A DNA stretch of 64,000 nucleotides, taken from contig CAVQWR010000006.1 of NCBI GenBank assembly GCA_963717695.1, forward strand, positions 186,001 to 250,000, given 5' to 3'. This document shows, one piece after another, positions 9,065-17,620 of the stretch. Source of the stretch: CAIWHR01 sp963717695. Its GTDB lineage: Bacteria; Pseudomonadota; Gammaproteobacteria; Burkholderiales; Casimicrobiaceae. A program made the translations under genes and the position numbers. The stretch's first letter is position 1; every line of letters begins with the position of its first letter. Under the pieces are notes generated by a model. The model was given only the letters and a program-made list of their open reading frames with translations. It did not search any database and was not told where the DNA came from.

Positions 9065-9532
9065 TCAGGACCCGTGCGGCGGACCCTGCCACCGCGCCGC
9101 GGCTTCGTCGTCGCTCGCCCGGGCCTCGACCCAGCGCGAGCCTGCTGCCGTCGTCTCCTTCTTCCAGAACGGCGCGCGGGTCTTTAGATAGTCCATGATG
9201 AACTCGCACGCGGCGAATGCGTCGCCGCGGTGGGCGCTGGTCACGCCGACCAGCACGATCTGGTCCGTCGGGCGCAGCGCGCCGACGCGATGGATCACCA
9301 GCGCGTCGACGATGTCCCAGCGGGATTTCGCGGTATCGACGATCGCTGCCAGGGACTTCTCGGTCATGCCGGGATAGTGCTCGAGCGTCATCGTCGCAAG
9401 CGGCGCATTGCCGGCGATGTCGCGTACCGTCCCGATGAATGCGGCGACGGCCCCCACGCGCGGATCGCCGGCACGCAGCGCCGCGAGCTCCGCCGACAGG
9501 TCGAAATCGGCTTCCTGGATGCGGACGGGCAT
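9065..9532 (-). CDS. moaE: Molybdopterin synthase catalytic subunit MoaE
   Basis: Large subunit of molybdopterin synthase, which adds the dithiolene sulfurs to precursor Z using thiocarboxylated MoaD. 155 aa. Conserved features are AAFIGTVRD, LEHYPGMTEKSL, the HRVGAL stretch and TRAPFWKKE with the active-site lysines. It lies 15 bp behind moaD, so the two subunits are made together. Together with mobB nearby, this gives part of the molybdenum-cofactor pathway. Confidence 0.95.
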   Translation of the reverse strand: MPVRIQEADFDLSAELAALRAGDPRVGAVAAFIGTVRDIAGNAPLATMTLEHYPGMTEKSLAAIVDTAKSRWDIVDALVIHRVGALRPTDQIVLVGVTSAHRGDAFAACEFIMDYLKTRAPFWKKETTAAGSRWVEARASDDEAAARWQGPPHGS

Positions 9533-9547
9533 GGCGCGCGGACGGCC

Positions 9548-9823
9548 TCAGCCGCCGGTGACCGGCGGGAGCAGCGCTACTTCGTCGCCAGGGCGAACGG
9601 CGGTCTCGGGCTGCGCAATGTCGTGATTCACGGCGAAACGCACGGCGCGCTCCGGCGCGAGCTCGGTGGCCCAGACCCCGCCGCGCGCCGCGAGCCATGC
9701 GCGCAGCGACGCGATCGTCGTCACGCCGACGGGCGGACGGACCGCTTCGCCGGAAGTGCCGAATGCGTCGCGCAGGCGCGCAAGATAGACGAGCGTCAGC
9801 GTGTCGACGGAATTGTCTCGCAT
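9548..9823 (-). CDS. moaD: Molybdopterin synthase sulfur-carrier subunit MoaD
   Basis: Ubiquitin-like sulfur carrier, 91 aa, whose C-terminal Gly-Gly (PPVTGG, immediately before the stop) becomes the thiocarboxylate used by MoaE. The start is set at ATG 9823 (MRDNSVDTLTLVYLARL). A longer in-frame extension exists but has no family support, and a GTG six codons in would also fit. Overall length and the NHDIAQPETAVRPGDEVALLPPV C-terminal half are typical. Confidence 0.93.
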   Translation of the reverse strand: MRDNSVDTLTLVYLARLRDAFGTSGEAVRPPVGVTTIASLRAWLAARGGVWATELAPERAVRFAVNHDIAQPETAVRPGDEVALLPPVTGG

Positions 9824-9906
9824 GGATTCGCGCACCGGATCGTATGGGACCGTCGCGCCGGAAGTACGCCCGAAGGCGACGCTGCACCGCGAACGCGCGG
9901 GCAATC

Positions 9907-10605
9907 CTAGAAGCGCAACTGCAGGCCGAAGCTTACCTGATCGGAATCGGGCAGCCCGTTGCCGACCTCGCCCGAGAGCCGGCCGAAGCGGCCGTATTCG
10001 AGGCGAAGTCCGAGGCTCGAGTTGAGGTCATAGCGCACGCCGACGCCGTAATTCATGCCGTCGTGATTGCGGCGCGGGTCGAGCACCGTCGAATTGAGCC
10101 CGCTGTAGACGAGCGGCGTGTCCGACTGCGCATACCCCAGCCGGCCATACAGCGCGAACGCCTTGTATACATTCCAGCTCGTGACGACGTCGACATTCAG
10201 GCTGCGCGACGCGAAATCGGTGGCGCCCGCGGCGTCGCCAGGCCCGAACTTCAGCCCCATGCCTTGCCCGAGCGTCCCGGCGCCCATCGGACGCAGCGCG
10301 TACTTGTCCGCCGAGCTCATCGCCGCTTCGACGGAAATGTCATTGGTCCAGCGATAGCCGCCGAAGAGCAGCGTACGGGACGCCGTGTCGTCGGCGACCA
10401 CCGGCGTGAGGCGGCTCCAGGCGAGCCCGGTCGGCTTGCCCAGCGCAAGACCCCCCGCGTCCGTCGCGTTCTGGCGCAGCGAAATCCCGCCGTAAAAACC
10501 CGACTCATCCTGAGGGTTATTCCCCTCGGCCGCACGTGCGCCCGCCGTGATCCCCAATAGGGAAACCGACAGGGCGGCTGCGATAATGAGTTGTTTTCTG
10601 GTCAT
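9907..10605 (-). CDS. Outer-membrane beta-barrel protein
   Basis: 232-aa exported protein. The N-terminal signal peptide (MTRKQLIIAAALSVSLLG, cleaved about ARA-A) is followed by alternating amphipathic strands (FGGYRWTNDISVEAAMS, YGRLGYAQSD, GVGVRYDLNSSLGLRLEYG) and a terminal phenylalanine (FGLQLRF), the hallmark recognised by the BAM machinery. It resembles the small OmpW/OmpA-barrel surface proteins; no ligand can be inferred. ATG 10605 has no obvious Shine-Dalgarno sequence. It lies between mobB and moaD but need not be functionally linked to them. Confidence 0.8.
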   Translation of the reverse strand: MTRKQLIIAAALSVSLLGITAGARAAEGNNPQDESGFYGGISLRQNATDAGGLALGKPTGLAWSRLTPVVADDTASRTLLFGGYRWTNDISVEAAMSSADKYALRPMGAGTLGQGMGLKFGPGDAAGATDFASRSLNVDVVTSWNVYKAFALYGRLGYAQSDTPLVYSGLNSTVLDPRRNHDGMNYGVGVRYDLNSSLGLRLEYGRFGRLSGEVGNGLPDSDQVSFGLQLRF

Positions 10606-10778
10606 AAATTGGCGGAACACCGCAAAAGTTCCGGCGGACGCGATTCGCGGTCCAACCGGGATCGAGATGCCTTTCCCGAGACGCTGATCTGGACAACGAT
10701 TCCGATCCCGAGTTTCAAATATGGGCTTTCGGGACGAAATCCCCTCGCCTTTCACGTTACTCGCCCGATGCCGGCGGG

Positions 10779-11303
10779 TCAATCGAACTGCGACGCATCG
10801 GCGGCGTTCGCGATCACGAACGTTGCGGCGGCGTCATAGTCGTCGAGGCGGAGCACGGGAAGGCGCCCGCCGGACGCGGCCGGAAGCCCTTCGGCGCTGT
10901 CGGTGGCGATCGCGATGATGTGCGGATCCGACAGGTGGAGGAGCGGCTTGCCGAGCGCGGCGCGCCATACCTCGAGCTTCGGCATCGGCTCGGTTTTGAA
11001 TCCCTCGATCAGCGCGAGATCGCAGGGCGAGAGCCGCCGGAGCGCGGCGCGAACGCCAAGCTCGGGCGCCCCGCGCAACTCGTGCATCAGCGCCCAGCGC
11101 ACGCCGGATGAGACCAGGACCTCCTGGCAGCCGGCCTGCCGATGGCGCCACGAGTCCTTGCCCGGCTGATCGACGTCGAACTGATGATGCGCGTGCTTGA
11201 TGAGCGAGACCGAAAGTCCGCGCGCGACGAGGCGCGGGATCATCTGCTCGATCAGTGTCGTCTTGCCGCTGCCGGACCAGCCGGCGAATCCGAAAATGCG
11301 CAT
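10779..11303 (-). CDS. mobB: Molybdopterin-guanine dinucleotide biosynthesis adaptor MobB
   Basis: GTP-binding helper of molybdenum-cofactor maturation, 174 aa. Walker A GWSGSGKTTLIEQMI at the N-terminus, then KHAHHQFDVDQPGKDSWRHR, which is a strong MobB signature, and LALIEGFKTEPMPKLEV. ATG 11303 is chosen because it starts directly before the P-loop and has GGGGAGG 11 nt upstream; the in-frame extension to 11441 is not family-like. Upstream of the outer-membrane protein and moaDE on the same strand. Confidence 0.93.
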   Translation of the reverse strand: MRIFGFAGWSGSGKTTLIEQMIPRLVARGLSVSLIKHAHHQFDVDQPGKDSWRHRQAGCQEVLVSSGVRWALMHELRGAPELGVRAALRRLSPCDLALIEGFKTEPMPKLEVWRAALGKPLLHLSDPHIIAIATDSAEGLPAASGGRLPVLRLDDYDAAATFVIANAADASQFD

Positions 11304-11452
11304 CGACGCGTCGCCTCCCCTGCCCGATTCTACCGGGCCCACGTTTCCCGGGGCCCGCGCCGCGGCATCCAGAACGCGGGGCAACGGTCGACAACGCGCG
11401 ACGGGGGGCATAAGCTTCGCGCGCAATGCAATGATCGGCACTGATCGACGCG

Positions 11453-12074
11453 ATGACCAGGCGAACCATGCTTCCCGTGACCACCGTGGACGGCGGCGCG
11501 CCCGCCGACGTGGCGGGCCTCATCGAGCGCGTGATCAGCGACGTGCCGGTGCCGCACACGCATCGCGTGTCGGACGCGTCGCGCGAGGCCGACCGCATTG
11601 CGCGCGAGGCCGCGCAGAAGGCGGCCGTGATCTCCGGCTCGTTCGCGCTGCCGCCGGGCCCGCTCGGCATGCTGACCGATCCTGCCCGACCTCTACCTCA
11701 TCTGGAAGGTGCAGCGGCAGATGGTCGCCGACATCTTCGCGCTGCACGGCCGCGCCGCCGAGCTCACGCCGACGCACATGCTCTACTGCCTCTTCCGGCA
11801 CCTCGCGAGCCATGTCGCCCGCGACGTCGTGGTGCGCGCGGGTCAGCGCGTCGTCGTCCGCCAGCTCTCGGCGGGCGCGGTCGCAAGTCTGCTGAAGAAC
11901 GTGGGCGTGTCGGTGACGCAGCGCGTCGCAGGCACCGCCGCGAGCCGCTGGGTGCCCGTGGTCGGCGCGGCAGCCGTCGGCGCCTATGCGTACTGGGACA
12001 CGCAGCAGGTCGCGAAATCGGCGCGCCGGCTCCTCGAGACCTCCGCATCCGAGGCGGTGCAGGAGACCGACTGA
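11453..12074 (+). CDS. EcsC-like protein (apparent frameshift)
   Basis: About 206 aa once one extra base at about 11678 is removed (ACCGATC where ACCATC is expected). Joined product: N-terminal soluble part, then GPLGMLTILPDLYLIWKVQ, a helical middle, and a hydrophobic segment VPVVGAAAVGAYAYWDTQQ near the end. This pattern (LPDL..IWKVQRQMV..., glycine-rich hydrophobic C-terminus) resembles the EcsC family; function unknown. It ends 2 bp before the SRAP gene, and the two are probably one transcript. The family call is from memory of the pattern and is moderate. Confidence 0.6.
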
Positions 12075-12076
12075 CC

Positions 12077-12811
12077 ATGTGCGGACGCTACGAGCTGCAC
12101 AGCCATCCGGCCGCCATCGCGCTCGCGTTCGGGCTCGCGGCGCCGCCGGATGTCCACCCGCACTACAACATCGCACCGATGACCGACGTGCCGATCGTGC
12201 GCCTCGGTGCCGACGGGAGTCGCGAGCTCGTGAGGATGCGCTGGGGCATGGTGCCGCGCTGGGCGAAGGATCCTTCGATCGGCGCCAAGATGATCAACGC
12301 GCGCGGCGAGACGATTCCTGACAAGCCGTCGTTTCGCACCGCGTACCGCCGCCATCGCTGCCTCATTCCCGCGGACGGCTTCTACGAATGGATGAGCGCG
12401 GGCGGGAATCCGCCACGCAAGCAGCCCGTGCACGTCGGCATGAAGGACGCGTCGCTGTTCGCGTTCGGGGGACTCTTCGAGCGCTGGCGAAGCGACGCCG
12501 GCGAGGTGCTCGACACGTGCACGATCGTCACCACCGAGGCGAACAGCCTGCTCGCGGCGGTGCATTCGCGGATGCCGATGATCGTCGCGCCGGAGAACTA
12601 TGCGCGCTGGCTCGATCCCGGCAACGCGGAGGTCGCCGATCTCGTCGTGCCGTTCGCCTCGGACGCGATGACGTGGTATCCCGTATCGACGCGCGTCAAC
12701 AACGTGCGCCACGACGACGCGGCGCTGATCGAATCCGCGGAGCCGATCGCGGCCGACGTGGCGGACGGCGACGCGCCGCCGCCCGCTCCGGAACAGGAAT
12801 CCCTCTTCTGA
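12077..12811 (+). CDS. SOS response-associated peptidase family protein (SRAP/YedK)
   Basis: 244-aa SRAP protein. This family (YedK/HMCES) covalently traps abasic sites in single-stranded DNA through its N-terminal cysteine. Catalytic residues visible: Cys2 in MCGRYE, the Asn in INARGETI, the Glu in ADGFYEW and the His in VHSRMP. ATG 12077 follows AGGAGACC, so processing of Met1 would expose Cys2. Convergent with cusA, with a 1-bp gap between the two stops. No LexA box was identified upstream. Confidence 0.93.
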   Translation: MCGRYELHSHPAAIALAFGLAAPPDVHPHYNIAPMTDVPIVRLGADGSRELVRMRWGMVPRWAKDPSIGAKMINARGETIPDKPSFRTAYRRHRCLIPADGFYEWMSAGGNPPRKQPVHVGMKDASLFAFGGLFERWRSDAGEVLDTCTIVTTEANSLLAAVHSRMPMIVAPENYARWLDPGNAEVADLVVPFASDAMTWYPVSTRVNNVRHDDAALIESAEPIAADVADGDAPPPAPEQESLF

Positions 12812-12812
12812 C

Positions 12813-15800
12813 TCAGCGCGCTACCGCAGCAGCCGTCGCGCTCGAAGCCGCCACGGCAGCGCGCTCACGCGACCACCGCAGGCCGCGCCCGCGCAGCAGC
12901 AGGTAGGCGGCGGGAATCACCAGCATTGAAAGCAGCGGCGCGGTGATCATGCCGCCCACCATCGGCGCCGCGATGCGCTGCATCGTCTCCGCACCCGTGC
13001 CCGCACTCAGCATGATCGGAAGGAGGCCGGCCATGATCACCGCGACGGTCATCGCCTTCGGCCGCACGCGAAGGACGGCGCCCTCCTCGATCGCGGCGTG
13101 CAGCGTCTCGAGCGTTGCCGGCTCGCCGCGCGCGAGCCGCGCCTCCCATGCGTGGCGCAGATACAGCAGCATCACGACGCCGAACTCGGCGGCAACCCCC
13201 GAAAGGGCGATGAAGCCTACCGCCGTGCCTACCGACGTCGAGTAGCCGAGGAACCAGAGCAGCCAGTAGCCGCCGACGAGCGCGAACGGCACCGCGAGCA
13301 TGATGAGCAGCGCCTCGTCGATCCGCCGAAACGCGAGGTAGAGCAGCACGAAGATCACGAGCAGCGTGAACGGCACGACGTAGGCGAGGCGCGCCTTCGC
13401 ACGCTCGAGGTACTCGAACTGGCCCGACCACGAGACCGAGTAGCCTGCGGGCAGCCGGACGTCGCGCGCCACCGCGGCCTGCGCATCGTGCACGACCGAC
13501 ACGAGATCGCGGCCGCGGACGTCGACGTACACCCAGCCCGAGAGCCGCGCGTTTTCGCTTTTCAGCATCGGCGGCCCTTCGACGACACGCACGCTGGCGA
13601 TCGCGGAGAGCGGCAGCTGCGCGCCGCGCTCGGTGACGATCGGCAGCATGCGCAGCGCCTCGACCGAGTCGCGCAGTTCGCGCGGATAGCGAACGCTGAT
13701 GGGGAAGCGCGCGAGGCCTTCGACCGTCTCGCCGATGTTCTCGCCGCCGACCGCCGCGCCGATGATGTCCTGCACGTCGGCGATCGAGAGCCCGTAGCGT
13801 GCCGCCGCAGCACGGTCGATCGTCACGTCGAGATAGCGGCCGCCTTCGAGGCGCTCGGCGAGCGCAGACGTCACGCCGGGCACGTCCTTGACGGCACGCT
13901 CGATCGCCTGCGCGACGCGGTCGATCTCGGCGAGATCGGGACCGGACACCTTGATGCCGACGGGACTCTTGATCCCGGTCGCGAGCATGTCGATGCGGTT
14001 GCGGATCGGCGGCACCCAGACGTTGGACAGGCCCGGCACCTGCACCGTACGGTCGAGCTCCTCGACAATCTTGTCCGTCGTCATGCCCGGACGCCACTGA
14101 TCCTTCGGCTTGAACTGGATCGTCGTCTCGATCATTTCCATCGGCGCCGGGTCGGTCGCCGTCTCGGCGCGGCCGACCTTGCCGAACACCCGCGCGACCT
14201 CGGGCACCGCCTTGATCATCCGGTCGGTCTGCTGCAGCAGCTCGCCGGCCTTGCCCGCCGACAATCCCGGGAGCGCCGTCGGCATGTAGAGCAGATCGCC
14301 TTCGTCGAGCGGCGGCATGAACTCGCCGCCCAGGCGCAGCACCGGCCACGCGGTCGCGGCCAGCGCCACCACCGCGATCGCGAGTGTGACCTTCGGCCAC
14401 GCCAGCGCCGCGTTGAGCACCGGCCGATAGCCGGCGATCAGAAAGCGATTCAGCGGGTTCGCGTTCTCGGTCGGGATCCGACCGCGCACGAAGTAGCCCA
14501 TCAGCACCGGCACGAGCGTCACGGCGAGGATCGCGGCAGCAGCCATCGCGTAGGTCTTGGTGAACGCGAGCGGCGCGAACAGCCGCCCTTCCTGCGCTTC
14601 CAGCGCGAACACCGGCACGAACGACAGCGTAATGACGAGCAGGCTGAAGAAGAGCGCCGGGCCGACCTCGACCGACGCATCGGTGACGATGGCCCAGCGC
14701 TCGTCGATCGAAGGCTCGGGCAGCGTGCCATTGCTGCCGGCGTGCGCGTGCTTCCACGCTTCGAGCTTCTTGTGCGCGTTCTCGATCATCACGATCGCGG
14801 CGTCGACCATCGCGCCGATGGCGATCGCGATGCCGCCGAGCGACATGATGTTGGCGTTCACGCCCTGCACCCGCATCACGATGAACGCGGCCAGCACGCC
14901 GAGCGGCAGCGACACGACGGCCACCAGTGCCGAGCGCAGGTGCAGCAGGAAGGCGGCGCACACGAGCGCCACCACGGCGAACTCCTCGAAGAGCTTGCCG
15001 CGCAGATGGTCGACCGCGCGCTCGATCAGCGCCGAGCGGTCGTACACCGGAACGATCTCGACGCCGGGCGGCAGGCCCGGCTTCAGCTGTTCCAGCTTCG
15101 CCTTGACCGCTTGAATTGTCTCCAACGCGTTCTTGCCCGAGCGCAGGACGACGATGCCTCCCGTGACCTCGCCTTCGCCGTCCAGTTCGGCGATGCCGCG
15201 CCGCATCTCCGGCCCGACCTGCACGCGCGCAATGTCGCGCAGCAGGACGGGCGTGCCCCCTTCGCTCACCATCACCGGTGTCGCGCGGAAATCCTCGAGC
15301 GACTTGAGGTAGCCCCGCGTGCGCACCATGTATTCGGCTTCGGCCAGCTCGACCACCGAGCCACCCGCCTCGCGATTCGCATCGCGGATCGCGGCGACGA
15401 CCTTCGCGAGTGGCAGGTTGTACGCCTTCAGCCGCGCCGGGTCGACGACGATCTGATATTGCCGGACCATCCCGCCCACGGTGGCGACCTCGGCGACGTT
15501 CGGCACCGATTTCAGCTCGTATTTGAGGAACCAGTCCTGCAGCGCGCGCAACTGCGCGAGATCGTTCTTTCCCGTGCGGTCGACCAGCGCATATTCGTAG
15601 ATCCAGCCGACTCCCGTCGCATCCGGCCCGAGCGAGGCTTTCGCGCCTGCAGGCAGCCGCCCCTGCACCTGGTTCAGATACTCCAGCACACGCGAGCGCG
15701 CCCAGTAGAGATCGGTGCCATCCTCGAACAGCACGTAGACGAACGAGTCCCCGAAGAACGAGTAGCCGCGCACCGTCTTCGCACCGGGGACCGACAGCAT

Positions 15801-16016
15801 CGTCGTCGTCAGCGGGTACGTGACCTGGTCCTCGACGATCTGCGGCGCCTGTCCCGGGTACGTCGTGCGGATGATCACCTGCGTGTCGGACAGGTCGGGA
15901 ATCGCGTCGAGCGGCGTGGTACGCACCGCCCACACGCCCGCGACGGCGAGAAGCCCCGCCGCGAGCAGCACCAGGAAGCGGTTCGCGATCGACCAGCGGA
16001 TGAGGTGCGCGATCAT
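12813..16016 (-). CDS. cusA: Cu(I)/Ag(I) efflux RND transporter CusA
   Basis: Proton-driven inner-membrane pump of the tripartite CusCBA copper/silver efflux system, 1067 aa, the full length for heavy-metal RND pumps. First helix after MIAHLIRWSIANRFLVLL; periplasmic loop with TPLDAIPDLSDTQVII; the heavy-metal RND marks PPIRNRIDMLATGIKSPVG and LAERLEGGRY closely follow CusA rather than CzcA. The last helices end in MVGGMITAPLLSMLVIPAAYL. Its ATG overlaps the cusB stop by 4 nt (ATGA). Last gene of cusCBA. Confidence 0.95.
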   Translation of the reverse strand: MIAHLIRWSIANRFLVLLAAGLLAVAGVWAVRTTPLDAIPDLSDTQVIIRTTYPGQAPQIVEDQVTYPLTTTMLSVPGAKTVRGYSFFGDSFVYVLFEDGTDLYWARSRVLEYLNQVQGRLPAGAKASLGPDATGVGWIYEYALVDRTGKNDLAQLRALQDWFLKYELKSVPNVAEVATVGGMVRQYQIVVDPARLKAYNLPLAKVVAAIRDANREAGGSVVELAEAEYMVRTRGYLKSLEDFRATPVMVSEGGTPVLLRDIARVQVGPEMRRGIAELDGEGEVTGGIVVLRSGKNALETIQAVKAKLEQLKPGLPPGVEIVPVYDRSALIERAVDHLRGKLFEEFAVVALVCAAFLLHLRSALVAVVSLPLGVLAAFIVMRVQGVNANIMSLGGIAIAIGAMVDAAIVMIENAHKKLEAWKHAHAGSNGTLPEPSIDERWAIVTDASVEVGPALFFSLLVITLSFVPVFALEAQEGRLFAPLAFTKTYAMAAAAILAVTLVPVLMGYFVRGRIPTENANPLNRFLIAGYRPVLNAALAWPKVTLAIAVVALAATAWPVLRLGGEFMPPLDEGDLLYMPTALPGLSAGKAGELLQQTDRMIKAVPEVARVFGKVGRAETATDPAPMEMIETTIQFKPKDQWRPGMTTDKIVEELDRTVQVPGLSNVWVPPIRNRIDMLATGIKSPVGIKVSGPDLAEIDRVAQAIERAVKDVPGVTSALAERLEGGRYLDVTIDRAAAARYGLSIADVQDIIGAAVGGENIGETVEGLARFPISVRYPRELRDSVEALRMLPIVTERGAQLPLSAIASVRVVEGPPMLKSENARLSGWVYVDVRGRDLVSVVHDAQAAVARDVRLPAGYSVSWSGQFEYLERAKARLAYVVPFTLLVIFVLLYLAFRRIDEALLIMLAVPFALVGGYWLLWFLGYSTSVGTAVGFIALSGVAAEFGVVMLLYLRHAWEARLARGEPATLETLHAAIEEGAVLRVRPKAMTVAVIMAGLLPIMLSAGTGAETMQRIAAPMVGGMITAPLLSMLVIPAAYLLLRGRGLRWSRERAAVAASSATAAAVAR

Positions 16017-17620
16017 TTCTTCTCGGGCGTCGCGGCGCCCGCCGTCACGGGAACGATCGACGTCAGCTGCATGTCGCCCTGCGGCGTGAACACGAACTCG
16101 AATTGCACGTTCGTGCCCGGCGCGACCTCCTTCGGCACGCCGCCTTTCGGCGCCTTGAACGGCATCGTCATCGCGCCCATGCCAGCGGTTGGAATCGCGC
16201 CGTGCTTGATCAGCACCTCCTCGCCCACGGAACGCACCACGCCTTCCGCCTTGTGCGTGGCCGGCGTCGCGACCGTGGCGGCCGCGCCCGCGCCGTGCCC
16301 GGCGTGCGGATCCGCTGTCGCCGCGTCGCCGCTGACGGCAATTCGAGCCAGCGCGCCCTTGAGACTCGCCTCGGAGTCGACCAGGAACTGACCTGACACG
16401 ACCACGCGCTGGCCGGTCACGAGGCCGCTGCGGATTTCCGTCATGTCGCCCGACTCGCGGCCGACCGCGACGTCGACCGGCGTGAAGCGGCCGTTGCCCG
16501 CGTCGACGATCACGACGTTGCGCTTGCCCGTGTTGATCACCGCTTCGCTCGGCACCAGCACCGCGGGCGCGACATGCGCGCCGCCGAACGCCACGGTCGC
16601 GAACATGCCGGGCTTCAGCACACCGCCGGGATTCGCGAGGACGATCCGGGCGCGGACCGTCCGGGTCTGGGCGTTCACTTCGGGGAGGAACGTGTTGACG
16701 GTGCCCTTGAATATTCTTTCCGGAAACGAGGCGGCTCGTGCCTCGACCGGCGTGCCGGCGCGCACGAGTGCCGCCTGTGCTTCCGGAACGTCCGCGATCA
16801 CCCAGACGTTGCCCAGACTCGCGAGCTTGAAGATCGTCGTGCCGGGCATGACGGCCATCCCGTCACGCGCACCAATCTCCCAGACGACGCCGGACTCGGG
16901 CGCGGTGATGGTGATTCGCGCCGAAGGTTTGCCGTTGCGCTCGACGCGCGCAATTTCGGCATCGGGCATGCCGAGCAGCGAAAGGCGGTGCCGCGCGGCG
17001 TCGGCCAGCTTCGCGACGTCCGCCTGCGGACTCGCCTTCAGTGCGAGCAATTCCTCCTGTGCGGCAAGCCACTCGGGAACGTAGAGCTCGGCCAGGGGCT
17101 GCCCCGCCGCGACGGCATCGTACTGCGCACGCACGAGCAGGCGCTCGACGTAGCCTGCGGTGCGTGTCTGGACGGCAACAAGCGAGCGCTCGTCGACCAC
17201 GACCGCCCCGACTGCGGAGAACCCGGTGTCGAGGGTGCCTTCCGTGGCCGCGGCCGTGCGCACGCCGAAGCTCTGCTGCTGGCGCGCGCTGATCGCGACA
17301 CCGGCATCGGTCGCGGCATCGGCGTAGACCGGGACGAGGTCCATGTCCATGAAGGGACTCTTGCCCGGCTTGTCGAACCGCTGGCCGGGCACCATCGGGT
17401 CGTGCCAGTACAGCACCTTGCGCCCCGACGCGTCGGACGCGGACGCGGGCGCGGCGGGCGGCGCAGTCGCGCTATTCATCGTGCCATGCGCAACGCGCTC
17501 GACAGGTGCCTGCCGGACGCCGAAGAAATATCCGGCGGCGGACGCGATCAGAGCAATGGCGACGGCAGCGGCAAGCGTGGCGAGCTTGGCGCCACGCTGG
17601 TTGAAGCGGGCGGATCTCAT
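16013..17620 (-). CDS. cusB: Cu/Ag efflux periplasmic adaptor CusB with C-terminal CusF domain
   Basis: Membrane-fusion protein linking CusA to CusC, 535 aa. Order: signal anchor (LATLAAAVAIALIASAAGYFFG), heavy-metal-binding domain (YWHDPMVPGQRFDKPGKS, MDMDLVPVY) at about residues 70-105, barrel-sandwich/hairpin adaptor domain, and a C-terminal CusF-like copper chaperone domain (about 455-530: HKAEGVVRSVGEEVLIKHG, then GMGAMTMPFKAPKG). In E. coli CusF is a separate gene; here it is fused. The start at ATG 17620 overlaps the cusC stop (ATGA). Confidence 0.94.
   Translation of the reverse strand: MRSARFNQRGAKLATLAAAVAIALIASAAGYFFGVRQAPVERVAHGTMNSATAPPAAPASASDASGRKVLYWHDPMVPGQRFDKPGKSPFMDMDLVPVYADAATDAGVAISARQQQSFGVRTAAATEGTLDTGFSAVGAVVVDERSLVAVQTRTAGYVERLLVRAQYDAVAAGQPLAELYVPEWLAAQEELLALKASPQADVAKLADAARHRLSLLGMPDAEIARVERNGKPSARITITAPESGVVWEIGARDGMAVMPGTTIFKLASLGNVWVIADVPEAQAALVRAGTPVEARAASFPERIFKGTVNTFLPEVNAQTRTVRARIVLANPGGVLKPGMFATVAFGGAHVAPAVLVPSEAVINTGKRNVVIVDAGNGRFTPVDVAVGRESGDMTEIRSGLVTGQRVVVSGQFLVDSEASLKGALARIAVSGDAATADPHAGHGAGAAATVATPATHKAEGVVRSVGEEVLIKHGAIPTAGMGAMTMPFKAPKGGVPKEVAPGTNVQFEFVFTPQGDMQLTSIVPVTAGAATPEKK

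Noticed and set aside
11453..12811. A single fused EcsC-SRAP protein
   Set aside because: The fusion exists only because the extra base at about 11678 moves the first gene into the frame of the second. The corrected EcsC-like frame ends at 12074 and SRAP begins at its own ATG with Cys2.
13098..16391. Very long open frame on the plus strand opposite cusA and the end of cusB
   Set aside because: Its translation is Arg/His/Asp-rich with no motif; it is the usual antisense shadow of a GC-rich gene. CusA on the minus strand is certain.
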